Under the pieces are notes generated by a model, which searched no databases, was not told where the DNA came from, and saw only the letters and a program-made list of their open reading frames with translations. DNA of 64,000 bases from Steinernema hermaphroditum (Eukaryota; Nematoda; Chromadorea; Rhabditida; Steinernematidae). Location: assembly GCA_030435675.1 (NCBI GenBank), contig CM059621.1, forward strand, positions 1,054,001-1,118,000, given 5' to 3'. Of this stretch, positions 55,444 through 64,000 are shown piece after piece (position 1 is the stretch's first letter; every line of letters starts with the position of its first letter). The position numbers and the translations under genes were made by a program.

Positions 55444-56430
55444 TCACTCTGCAGAAACTCCCGCAACAGAAACTCCTCCAATGCCAGAAATCTGTTCGTT
55501 TTTCTCAGGATCCGTGTCCAGTTCTCCCTTTCTGTGTCCGGACTTCGACTTCTTCTTCTTCTTTTTCTTTTTCTTATCACCATCTGGAATTAATTCAAGT
55601 AATCAAAATGATCTGTAGGGTTGTGCCTTACTAGCAGAGCCAGCCTTCTTTTCCCTCTTGCTCTTGTCCTTCTTCTTTTTCGACGTTCCACCTTCCGCGG
55701 TGGAGCCTTCGTCGGTCGGCCTAGTAGTGCTGGTGGCTTCACTGAGAGTAGCGATTTGATCGGTGACTACCATATCGCTCGGAACCGGAGAGGGAGCCGC
55801 TGACTTTTCAGCAGGTGCCTCGGCAGCTGGACGTTCACTAGAGTGCTCCTGGGTGACATCACAGGCAGAGATTTCAGCGGCTTTGACAGGGCGTCCTTGC
55901 GTAGATGCGGACGAAGTCAGCTCCTCAGCAGTGACCAAATCAACCGTTGAGGCATCACAGACACTTGATTCGATGCACGTTTTGAGCTCTGCAGAAGACT
56001 GTTGCTCTGGAGCAAAGAGGGGAGTGTTCTGCACGACTCCGGGCTCGGCGTCTCCTCCGATAGAGAGTTCCATGACTGCGTTCGATTTGTGTTCGTTGGG
56101 AGTTCTGCTATGACGTTTTTTGGAGCCCTATAAACGTGAAGATAAGATGCAGAAGTTAAAACGGCGAAAAGTCACCTTATGCGACAAGTTAATCTTTTGT
56201 TCAAACTCCTCAACGAGCGACGACACTGACGAACGCTTCGAGAGGGTTCGCCCCGCTGGCGTTTTGGCGGAGCTACTGACTTCGGGTTGAGAATGGCCGT
56301 CATCGTGGTTGACCATATACTGAAACACGGAGCAGGTGAATGTGGAGCGGATGGAGCAACTCACCATCTGGTAGTAGTAGAATCCGATGACCATCGATGC
56401 GGCAGTGGCGGCTACGAAGAGAATAATCAT
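55444..56430 (-). CDS. Single-pass membrane protein with Lys-rich tail
   Basis: Not recognised. Four exons on the minus strand. Exon 1 (ATG 56430) encodes a hydrophobic segment, IILFVAATAASMVIGFYYYQ, likely a signal anchor. Exon 2 has SKRSSVSSLVEEFEQKINLS. Exon 3 starts GSKKRHSRTPNEHKSN and is acidic/Ser/Ala-rich to KKKKDKSKREKKAGSA. Exon 4 is DGDKKKKKKKKSKSGHRKG and ends VSVAGVSAE (stop 55444). The layout (one N-terminal helix and a long, charged, disordered tail) recalls type III membrane or ER-anchored adaptors. It converges with the disordered-protein gene upstream. Confidence 0.65.
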
Positions 56431-56483
56431 TGCGACCGTTCGGGGGTAGACAAAGCGTCTTTAATGATCGCTCCTCTGGCCAT

Positions 56484-56500
56484 CCGCTTTTATAGGCTTT
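56484..56500 (-). promoter_or_regulatory. TATA box for the membrane-protein gene
   Basis: CCTATAAAAGCGG on the minus strand about 60 bp before ATG 56430. Confidence 0.5.
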
Positions 56501-56641
56501 TCTAGACATGTCTCGACATGGAGTCGCCTGTCTCGAATGTTATCGGAGGGCGTTCGTGCATGTTCACTACGATTAAAGTTGAAGAGATTAACGTTAAAGT
56601 CGCAAATCTTAAAAACGGTACGGTAGAAAAGGGTGAATTGG

Positions 56642-56706
56642 CGACAAAGGGCAATCGTTGTGAGACCCACCCCGAAGGGCAATCGTTGTGAGACCCACCC
56701 CGAAGG
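56642..56706 (+). repeat. Tandem 28-bp duplication
   Basis: GGGCAATCGTTGTGAGACCC plus CACCCCGAA occurs twice in direct succession. Confidence 0.7.
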
Positions 56707-56902
56707 GCCGTTATCGAATATCTCGTCGGTATTCATCCTGGCATCTCTTGTGGGAATCGACGTCTATGGGGGACAAAATCTGAAGGATAAATTCTGTGAA
56801 TCTTTTGCCGGTAGACTCGATTAAATGCAAGTGTTTATTAATTGGAAAATGCCCGAAAAGACATCAAGAGACAGATCGGATTACATTTGAACATCTTGAA
56901 AG

Positions 56903-57098
56903 TTACTTCTTTCCATATCCAGCCGCGTAGTAGTTGCTGTAACTGGGATACGTATAGTAGTTCGGATAAGCATAACCGTAGTTATAGCCACCATAGCAGC
57001 CATTGCATCCACCGACTGCTCCAAGGCCGAGTCCGTAATGCATCGCAAAGGGAAGAAGCGAAGATGGCGAGAAGAAGAAGGCAGATGACGGTCTTCAT
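56903..57098 (-). pseudogene. Secreted Gly/Tyr-rich peptide gene with frame break
   Basis: ATG 57098 opens a clear signal peptide (MKTVICLLLLAIFASS). A Gly/Tyr-rich mature region (YGLGLGAVGGCNGCYGGY, YGYAYPNYYTYPSYSNYY, AAGYGKK, stop 56903) lies in the next frame. The shift occurs at TTCCCTTTGCG, and one extra C there would restore SSPFAMHYG. There is no GT donor for an intron. It is of the nematode YGGY/GGY secreted peptide type, some of which are antimicrobial. It may be a true pseudogene or a one-base assembly error. Confidence 0.6.
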
Positions 57099-57135
57099 TG
57101 CTGTAGATGCTGATGGAGGCTATCTCCTAGCTTGA

Positions 57136-57144
57136 GCTTTTATA
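57136..57144 (-). promoter_or_regulatory. TATA box of the Gly/Tyr-rich peptide gene
   Basis: TATAAAAGC on the minus strand about 40 bp before ATG 57098. Confidence 0.55.
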
Positions 57145-58964
57145 GCAGCTCAAACAGGAAATGTTCGGTCACTTAGCGTGAACGTAACCTTTTTAGGTGT
57201 TTGTTGGGCACAAACTTGCAGTTTTTATTGTGATATATGATAAGTGCGGCGATGACGCCGCGCGAAAAGTGTAACAAACGAGGCGGCTGTCTAATGATAA
57301 CAAGGAACCGAAGCGTTGCAAGGTGGAACATTAAAAAGATGATAGAAACAAGTTTCGGATTTTATAGATTTTTTGCACTGTTCATGTTTCCTATCCTAAA
57401 TCCTATCCTAAATTCTTTTCAGCATTTTCCACATCCAAATTGGACCAATTGCTACAGTAAGACTCACTCATCATCAGCAAGTCACCATCTTTTTTTTACA
57501 TTTATTTAGTGTTTATCGCGGCCTCTTAGTAATCACAATGGACCTACACGGGCCCCATGCATCTGAAAGTCGACTGTTTACATTGTTGGCACCGTATCCT
57601 CTTTGCCATTGTGAACATATGCGATAATGGTCCTGATTAGGGACGAGCCGACAGCGGCACCTGTTCTTCATTAAAGGGCGAAAAGTCACCATTGACGAGT
57701 GCCCTCAAGAAACTTTTACGAACGAAGTCCCGACAACTTTGATATCATACGGTAGATAGAGTCACTGAAATGAACTTCAAGTCTCTCTTCCCTAATCCAA
57801 AACGACATTTATGTTGACGATTGCCTGGGAATAGCATAAAAGTTTCCATCAGCGATGAGAACTTCCACACAACAGAGACGCACTACATTTATATTGCGAT
57901 GCACTTTGGTGCACTTTCGGCAGCGTCGGCGGGGTCGGCACCGTCGACGGCGTTTTGCGCCAAACACAGCCAATCGATGTCGGACGATCGGAGCTCTATC
58001 TTTAATTCTACGTAAGTTATTATATTTTTGATTTTAACACAAAGCACCAAAGAGCCAGAGGATGTCCTGAATAGATCGTTAGAAGAGAGGAAGGAAGAAG
58101 AAAAAAGAACGAAAGGATGACCTCAATCCCCATCGTTAGGGCATTATTAACAAACGATGATCTTGAAGCTTGCTTTTTAGGTAATTCCTTTAATGACCCT
58201 GGTCCGGCCCCCCCTACCAACATTCAAGAGAGACATCGCGGACTTCGACCCCTTCTTTGCAGAAACAACAGTTGTTAACAATATCAGTCCGACTTAGGCC
58301 TGGTTGTTTCGTCAAAAATGACGTTGCTCCTTATCAGCAAAGCGCATGCTTGTCGTCTACGATCGGCTGTTTCGAAGCCTATTCCACCGATGCCTGCTGA
58401 GGTGAGCAATACTTTAGTTACTGCGAGACGAGACATGATGATTTTACTTGACCTCGCTAAAAACTAACATTCAGATGCCTGGCAGAACATCGAGCATGAT
58501 CACTGATATTGATTGTTTTCGATGCATGCCAATGCCTTCAGCTTGCAATGAACATTTATGACCTATTATTATCACTGTATCCGATCTCGACTTGGACTTC
58601 AAGAGGGGATCATAGTACGTTGATGACCAGCATTGTGTGACAGCTTGTAATGCACATTTAGACCTATTATCATCACTGTATCCGATCTCGACTTGGACTT
58701 CAAGAGGTCGCAATTCAGATGCTCACTCCATGGTGCGTAAATCGATTAAGAAAAGGAAGCGAGACTACTCAAGTGAGAGCGTTTCGTAAGGCGCCGACGG
58801 CATCTGTGTAAGTTTTTCATTAAAGTAATCATCGTTAAACAGTGACTTTATGTCATTGTCAGAACGAGCATGAGCCCTTTCGATTTAGCTTAGAGACTAC
58901 ATTACAATAAACAAGCTCATTCTTAACAAACGTTGATTTTGTACTGATGTTGCTTTTTTTTCAG
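57145..58964. other. Mostly gene-free, possible exon and direct repeat
   Basis: A possible first exon (57899-58012, MHFGALSAASAGSAPS) ends AATTCTAC/GTAAGT. It could splice to the acceptor TTTTTTTTCAG at 58964 in an open frame reaching 59487, but that frame runs into the reverse-transcribed sequence, so I do not call it a gene. 58541-58612 and 58646-58708 are direct repeats sharing GTATCCGATCTCGACTTGG and ACTTCAAGAGG. Confidence 0.4.
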
Positions 58965-59219
58965 ACGGTCACACAAGCGGCCCGTCGCGCGACGAAGAAG
59001 TCACAACATCAACGAGCCGCCGCCTCAGCCCCCATCTTCGTCGCCACCAGACACCTTCGCTCCTTCGCCAGTCGAACAGTTCGAAGGACGGTCAGCTGCC
59101 GCGCAATCACGCCGTCTCCACCACTACCGTCCTCGTCTCCTCGCGTCGTTTGCCGCTCTGCTTAGTGATCCGTGCCCCCTTATGCCCCGTGCCTTTGTCT
59201 TATATTTCGTGTATATAAA

Positions 59220-59240
59220 GTTTAATTACCCAAGTTTGAG
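59220..59240 (+). other. SL1 spliced-leader sequence in genomic DNA
   Basis: These 21 bases equal nucleotides 2-22 of the conserved nematode SL1 leader (AATTACCCAAGTTTGAG core). In an SL1 RNA gene the leader is followed by a GT splice donor. Here GAG is followed by ATTTCTC, as in a spliced mRNA. It is therefore a copied, already trans-spliced RNA 5' end rather than an SL gene. Confidence 0.85.
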
Positions 59241-59402
59241 ATTTCTCTACAACGCTCTCTCTCGCGTTTTCCTTCATCGTCGTCGACCCTCAGTTCGTCG
59301 TCGATCACCTCAGCAGAAGACCCGCGTGGCAGGACCCCAGGACGAGAAGGCCCATTCTTCCGTTCACTCTCCAATCCAAGACACCACTGAACAGCCAGTT
59401 CA

Positions 59403-59476
59403 TGGTGCATCGGCCGGGAAGCGAACCCGGGCCGCCCGCGTGGCAGGCGAGCATTCTACCACTGAACCACCGATGT
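59403..59476 (-). tRNA. tRNA-Gly(GCC) retro-copy with encoded CCA
   Basis: 71 nt plus CCA on the minus strand, with anticodon loop CTGCCAC (anticodon GCC) and D-arm GGTTCAGTGGTAGAAT. T-arm CCGGGTTCGCTTCCCGG has C at position 58, where tRNAs have an invariant A (usually m1A). Position 1 is A instead of G and cannot pair with C72. A genomically encoded CCA is not used by nematode tRNA genes. Together these mark a copy of mature tRNA, probably not functional. Confidence 0.8.
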
Positions 59477-60204
59477 TGACACCTTGAAAAACTGAAGGAC
59501 CTATACCCTATAAGTTCCGATTTTGTAATGAAATTTGCGAATAAAATTTTCGGATTTTTTGTCTCTAATGAAAACAATTTGTTGTGCAAGATAATCTGCA
59601 GCGTCAACGGGTCTAATAGACGAGTTATGACAGTAAGGTGTATTGACAACTTTCACAGGATATTGTAAACGGCGAGGCATAAATGCCCATCTTCGGATGA
59701 CACCTTTTTCTGGCTGTATCCCTTCTGTCGTGTTTCACATCGTCTACGCGCTTTTGCCATCCCCACTCATCTATAGAACACGGGACGTATAGTGCCGAGG
59801 AAACTCGGTTGGGTCGAGGAGTCTCTGACGGCGATCTTCATACAGCCGGGGTTCTTCTGAGTTGACAACCATGCCACCATAAGCCCATGTGTTCAACGAG
59901 TCTCAAGGAGGATGATCGTAGCAATCGTGCTCCGTTGGCCGACACTATTTCAACCTCCTGTGGATACTTCAGCGGCGAGGAAAGCGGCGACTTTTAACAC
60001 GACTAGATTAACCAACAGGAGCTTCGACCTCCGTCGCCTTCGAAAAGTGCTCTCGTCAGCGATCCCCCCGAAACACTTTCGAATGATCCCCCCTACGTGT
60101 CACTTCGAAGTCGTTCCCGCGCTGGGAAAGATCTACCGGAACGTCGCGATACCACTTCTTTGACGGTACCACATATGCCCCTATCTGATTTTCCTGTGGA
60201 GTAA

Positions 60205-60395
60205 AGGCTCGTTCACGAACCCCCCGACGCGACGCGACGCGACGCGATCACCGCCGATCGGTGTTCACGAACGCGCCGACACGACGCGACGCGACATGAG
60301 CCGACGTCGGCCGACCGTCGCGTCGGGCCACTTTCGCGTTCGTGAACGGGTCACGACGCGACGGTCGGCCGACGGTCGGCTCACACCCATCACGA
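60205..60395. repeat. Left terminal and subterminal repeats of Harbinger
   Basis: The terminal repeat is followed by (CGACG)n and palindromic GTCGGCCGACGGTCGG units. It pairs with 63400-63577 in inverted orientation. Confidence 0.8.
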
Positions 60396-60424
60396 GCCGA
60401 ACCATAGCTGTTACTGGCCGGCCG

Positions 60425-60510
60425 CAATATATACTAGGCAAAATTGCGACTGTTCGCAGGGAGCGGTATGACGCGAGCGCAGACGACGAGAGAAAAATCC
60501 GATGCGCACT
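60425..60510. repeat. Hairpin element H2 fragment inside Harbinger
   Basis: TATATACTAGGCAAAATTGC and GACTGTTCGCAGGGAGCGG match the arm at 44702-44757. Confidence 0.6.
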
Positions 60511-60532
60511 CAGTGGCACCGGCAGTTTTGCC

Positions 60533-60640
60533 CTGAACGCTCAATAACTACGGTAGCTGCTTATTTTTCCTTTTTCTTCGACAATGGGATTTGAGAAAAG
60601 AAAAATAATGAGCTACCGTAATTATTGAGCGTTCAGGGGT
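60533..60640. repeat. Perfect-armed hairpin behind the transposase gene
   Basis: TGAACGCTCAATAA(C)TACGGTAGCT and its inverse AGCTACCGTAATTATTGAGC flank an A/T-rich loop. It lies 110 bp after the transposase stop and could be a small insertion or a 3'-end structure. Confidence 0.65.
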
Positions 60641-60752
60641 GCCGTGTTCAGGAGTGATATGAAAACAGCACTAAGGAGGTACGAAAGTTAAGCAACAAAT
60701 TCATATGGCAACAAATTCAACATACAATCTAGTAAGACCTCCTTGCACGATG

Positions 60753-62044
60753 TTACCATGGAACACGTCCTTGTCGCCGGAAGTACACGGCTAGCTTTCT
60801 TCGCACATTCTTTGCATAAGTCGTCGAGTTCTGACTTCGGGCGGGATGAACAGGTGCTGATTGCATGCGGGCCTGAACGAAGCGTTCAGGATCAACTCCG
60901 TTTTCGTTGTGTCTGCGTCTGGCGAATGGTTCTTCGTCAGACAAAAAGTTGTGCAGATGCAGGCATGCACGAACAATTGAATCGGCCAAGGGTGTGGACG
61001 TTTCGATGTCCTTCAATAGAATCCGCCATCGCGTAGCCAGTATTCCAAAAGCATCTTCTATGACGCGTCTTGCCCGCGACAGACGATAATTGAAAGTAGC
61101 CTGGATCTTCGATGTGGTTCCGGTGAATGGCTTCTGAAGACGTTCTTGCAACGGAAAGCCAGCATCGCCGAGGAAGAAGTAGGGCAATAGGACTTCGGTT
61201 CCCGTCAGGTAACTATCTTCCGGAAACTGGAAACTTCCTTCTTGAAGGCTTCTTCCGAACGAGCTTGATTCGAGAACGTGGCTATCATGATGATGACCGT
61301 AGTTCCCGATGTCGTAATAGAGGAATCGATAGTCTGCATCGCAGATGCCGAGCAGGACCGTTGAAAAGAAGTGCTTGTAGTTGAAAAAGAGGCTTCCTGA
61401 CCTCGATGGCTTTTGAATTCGAATGTGTTTACCATCGATGGCACCTAAAGCCTGTTCATAATTCGTATGTTCTGCAAAAGTAACAACACCTAGTACATGG
61501 GGGAAGTTCCATTCTCGTTCGAAGGCTTCGCTTAGTTCCAGCCATCCGTTTGGTGATTTGGGTAAGCCGATGTTGTTCTTGAGAGCTTTGTGCAAAGCAT
61601 CACATGTCTTCTTGACAACCTTCGAAACTGTCGATCTGTAGCATACGTCGTAGAAATCGGTCATATAACAGTTACAACTTACACTCCCATGCGGAAAGCG
61701 AAGTGAAGCGAGTGGAAGCTGTTCCCTGTCGCCAAATAGCGCAATGTGACAACAAGCATATGCTCAGCAACGATTCCCGTTGTCTTCTTCTTCTTGGGCT
61801 CCAGAAACGGCTCCACGAGATGCAGAAGTTTATAAAATGTCATCGGCTTCATTCGGGTGTACTCCTTGAAGGACTTTTCATCACTTCTCAGTTCGTTGAA
61901 CAGTTTCGCGTACTGGCCAAACTGATTGCGACGTTTGTGGATGTCCTTCAGTTTGCGCAGCGCACGACGTTGCCTCATCATTAATAGGAGCAAAGCATTT
62001 CTTCTGACAACCAATGCATGCGCCTCTCGACAGATAAGAACCAT
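60753..62044 (-). CDS. Harbinger (HARBI1-type) DDE transposase
   Basis: 414 residues in two exons (62044-61683 and 61635-60753). The ATG at 62044 follows TTTCAG. The N-terminal region has the family block FKEYTRMKPMTFYKLLHLVE and HMLVVTLRYLATGNSF; the join reads FRMGVSTVSKVV. The DDE_Tnp_4 catalytic residues are D in GAIDGKHIRI, D in FLGDAGFPL and E in RARRVIEDAFGILATRW. The protein cuts and pastes the element together with the MADF-type partner. No stop or frameshift is seen. Confidence 0.9.
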
Positions 62045-62198
62045 TCTGAAATTTGTTGGATTAGGGTAGTCCTCGAAACCACAGTAAACCGCGCAACGGT
62101 AGCCACGAGTAGATAAACTCAACAACAAATGAAACATGGTCAAAATTCGTATCAACTAATGGTGGATATGCAGGAAAAGCGCAACAAAACAACAAGAG

Positions 62199-62887
62199 TT
62201 ACTCATAAAGTATGTACGATATGCGCTTTTTCTTTTCCATTTGCACGTTTTCGGGCAAGGCATCCAAGATTTGGGCCATTTCCATTGCGAAATGATAGTT
62301 TCGGCAATGTTGCAGATCATCAAGTTGTTTGTTGGACGCTTCAACGAGATTCATAATGGCTTGCGACGTGGGATCCACCTCGTTCTTCTTGCGCTTGCGC
62401 TTCTGGACTGGCGGCGGTGGAGACTCTTCGGCATCGATCCAAATGTCTGTCGGACTGGCGCACATTTCCTTCTTGCATTCATATCCGTCGTCGTCTTCAA
62501 ATCCATCGGACGCGTTCATGCTGTTCACGCTGAAAAGACAAACTTTTAGACGAGCTTAACAATTTTTTGGGGGATTCCTAAACCTTACGTTTTTCGATCG
62601 TCGGTGTAGCTGTCGAGGAACCGCATAGAGTCGAAAAAGACCCAATTTGCTTGCTGGCTGCAACTTCCGGTCGACGGTTTCTTCTTCCTCGAATACACCG
62701 TTCTCAAACTCGACCAACGCGTCTTCACATCCTTGACGGCGTGCTTTTCCTCGGGGAATTCTTTTGACAACTTCTCCGCAATCTCGATCCAAGTCTTCTC
62801 CCGTTGCTTATCGCAATTGTAGAACGGGTCCCTCTTGTCATACAGCAAAGCGTTCTGCTGGACCAATTCGATAAGCCGCGCTTCCAT
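62199..62887 (-). CDS. Harbinger MADF/Myb-like DNA-binding protein
   Basis: 209 residues in two exons (62887-62589 and 62529-62199). The ATG is 10 bp after a TTTTACAG acceptor. The N-terminal half is a MADF-like domain: MEARLIELVQQNALLYD, TWIEIAEKLSKEF, VKDVKTRWSSLRTVYSRKKK and WVFFDSMRFLDSY. The second half is acidic then basic (PVQKRKRKKNEVDP) with a BESS-like C-terminal helix (CRNYHFAMEMAQILDALPEN). In this superfamily the second protein binds subterminal repeats and brings in the transposase. Confidence 0.85.
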
Positions 62888-63399
62888 GACGAATAAACCT
62901 GTAAAAATCAGTGAGTAGTAACGCAAAGACCCGTATTTCGCGCATTCACGCGAAAAATTCGCCGTAGAAACACTGCCAGCTTCAAAGTGAGCCAAAAGCA
63001 GGCGCCATATGCATCAAATGGGAGCAAAATCCCCGTTTCAGGCGCACATTGTGATCTAAAATCACCTTTCCGAAGTCTTCACAGATGGGTACGAACATGC
63101 GACGTTTCCTAATTGTGGCCCGGCCGAACCTGCGAATGTTCCTAGAACAGGTCACAGTTGACAACCATGACAAAACACGGCTTAAATCCACTTAAACATG
63201 AGCCATTCCCTAGCGCGGATAGGCATGGCTATATGCACGTCGATGACCAGCGTCGCCAACCGAAAAATTCGTACCGACCTGAAAATCGGTGTCTAAGCAC
63301 CATGGGCAACCCGTAGGCATCAAAAAATTGAGACCTCGCACAAGGCACCCGCCGAGAATTTCAAATCGTTTTGATATTTTCGATCATAAGGCAAAATTG

Positions 63400-63577
63400 C
63401 GTCGGCCGACCGTCGGCCGACCATGAGTGTTCACGAACGCGCCGACCGTCGGCCGACGATCGGCCGACGATCGGCCGATACCGCGTCGGCCGACTGTCGG
63501 CCGACGGTCGGCGCGTTCGTGAACACCCGTTCACGAATTTCACGTCGCGTCGCGTCGGAAGGTTCGTGAACGCGGCT
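63400..63577. repeat. Right subterminal and terminal repeats of Harbinger
   Basis: Repeated GTCGGCCGAC/GATCGGCCGA units, then GTTCACGAA and the terminal repeat ending CGTGAACGCGGCT next to TAA. Confidence 0.8.
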
Positions 63578-63580
63578 TAA

Positions 63581-64000
63581 ATTGGAAACAGTCGCAGCTG
63601 CTGGCGACGCGGACTTCAGAATTCCTGCGGGACATAGACTTCCCGGGCGGGCGAGTGGTAGTGACGACCGTCTTGATAAGACGTTGGAACCACCGCTCCT
63701 TGGTGATGCGCACATTCCAGGAGCCGGACGATCGACATAGCCATGCGACGGAGCACGGTACCTATTGTTCTCTCTCTCATCTCTCTCTCAAAGTGACATC
63801 TATCTAGAAACACAACTCCAATGTCTAACAAATAGTCACTCTAGCGTGTTGTCGGCCATTTTTATCTGCAGAACTTCCTATCATACAATGTGCGACAATA
63901 ACAAATAACGTCTCCTTGAGTAGGGTTGGCAACCGAGTCAGTTCGAGTCAGTCCAAATAGGCGGCTGATCAGTTAAATTTATTAAGGTTTATTCCAGCTT
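63581..64000. other. Possible 3' exon on the minus strand, otherwise nothing
   Basis: A minus-strand frame at 63616-63745 (SIVRLLECAHHQGAVVPTSY, then YVPQEF and a stop) is suggestive of a C-terminal exon, but its other exons would lie outside or in sequence I cannot link. An ATCTCTCTCTC run lies at 63770-63792. Confidence 0.3.

Larger units (their letters stand above)
59220..59476 (-). mobile_element. Candidate tRNA-primed cDNA insertion ending in SL1
   Basis: On the minus strand the order is tRNA-Gly(GCC) 5' to 3' (59476-59406), CCA (59405-59403), about 162 nt of non-tRNA sequence (59402-59241), and the complement of SL1 (59240-59220). This is what reverse transcription gives when a tRNA 3' end primes on a trans-spliced RNA and copies to its 5' end. 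The bases on the RNA side of the joint read ...TTCA/TGG, like an LTR end next to a primer-binding site. I see no clear target duplication. Integration mechanism and source RNA are inferred. Confidence 0.6.
60205..63577 (-). mobile_element. PIF/Harbinger DNA transposon, apparently complete
   Basis: 3373 bp flanked by TAA on both sides (60202-60204 and 63578-63580), the usual Harbinger target duplication. The terminal inverted repeats start AGGCTCGTTCACGAACC on the left and AGCCGCGTTCACGAACC on the right, continuing CGACGCGACGCGACG. Subterminal regions (60207-60395 and 63400-63560) are dense arrays of GTCGGCCGAC and TTCACGAACGCGCCGAC, probable transposase-binding sites. Both expected genes are on the minus strand with open frames, so the element looks young and possibly active. 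The left subterminal region has acquired smaller hairpin elements. Confidence 0.88.

Noticed and set aside
59220..59330. SL1 RNA gene
   Set aside because: An SL gene needs a GT donor right after the leader and a downstream Sm site. Here the leader is followed by ATTTCTC and no Sm-type AATTTTTGG region is seen.
59403..59420. Ordinary LTR retrotransposon primer-binding site
   Set aside because: A primer-binding site covers about 18 nt of the tRNA. Here the match runs through the entire tRNA to its 5' end, and no gag/pol frame follows.
59403..59476. Functional tRNA-Gly gene
   Set aside because: Position 58 and position 1 are altered, the B-box A is lost and CCA is encoded, so a retro-copy fits better.
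57899..59487. Two-exon gene running through the SL1 and tRNA sequence
   Set aside because: The frame stays open across a clean-looking intron, but it translates antisense tRNA and leader sequence and has no recognisable domain.
63371..63580. ORFs in the GTCGGCCGAC region
   Set aside because: This is transposon subterminal repeat sequence. The Arg/Pro/Ser repeats come from the palindromic DNA.

Overview
The window is nuclear DNA of a rhabditid-type nematode. The reasons are very short introns (about 40-50 bp, TTTCAG acceptors, some GC-AG introns), tandem arrays of nematode-only serpentine chemoreceptors, a syndapin and a PAM-1-type aminopeptidase with nematode-like exon structure, and a near-perfect copy of the nematode SL1 spliced leader. 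The species cannot be fixed from this sequence alone.

Layout. 1-38 kb is an expanding array of about a dozen SRH-like (Str superfamily) receptors, nearly all with the whole coding region in one exon. Plus-strand copies start at 1.17, 4.54, 7.50, 19.3, 21.7, 25.5, 27.0, 29.6, 33.1 and 35.1 kb; minus-strand copies lie at 9.05, 11.4 and 36.9 kb. The array also holds broken or partial copies at 12.7-13.7, 26.45 and 31.4 kb. It is interrupted by a conserved syndapin (F-BAR plus SH3) gene on the minus strand at 14.0-17.3 kb, with a tRNA-Ser(AGA) in its largest intron. Two small non-receptor genes also sit in it: a Cys-rich secreted protein at 24.0-24.5 kb and an AT-hook protein at 28.7-29.1 kb bracketed by inverted repeats. 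23-32 kb is recent duplication, with shared promoter cassettes, mosaic (gene-converted) receptors and truncated gene copies.

38-57 kb has more ordinary genes: an M1 aminopeptidase (minus, 39.6-42.7 kb); a multi-exon serpentine receptor with a frame break (minus, 45.1-46.4 kb); an SRX-like receptor (plus, 49.1-50.4 kb); a small family of secreted QWATPG-repeat proteins (intact at 47.6-47.9 and 50.6-51.2 kb, broken at 44.5-45.1 kb, remnants at 46.6-47.1 kb); a 141-aa coiled-coil protein; a UPF0462 (C4orf33-type) protein; a disordered Ser/Lys-rich protein; a single-pass membrane protein with a Lys-rich tail; and a secreted Gly/Tyr-rich peptide gene with a frame break.

57-64 kb is repeat-rich. 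It contains a complete-looking PIF/Harbinger DNA transposon (60205-63577, TAA target duplication, terminal inverted repeats, spliced transposase and MADF-type ORFs). Beside it, at 59220-59476, is the most unusual object in the window: a stretch whose minus strand reads as a whole tRNA-Gly(GCC) including an encoded CCA, continues without a break into about 160 nt of other sequence, and ends on the complement of the SL1 leader. This is the structure expected of an integrated cDNA that was primed by a tRNA and copied to the 5' end of a trans-spliced RNA.

Small inverted-repeat elements are scattered throughout. Two families carry RNA polymerase III B-box or tRNA-like sequence in their arms.
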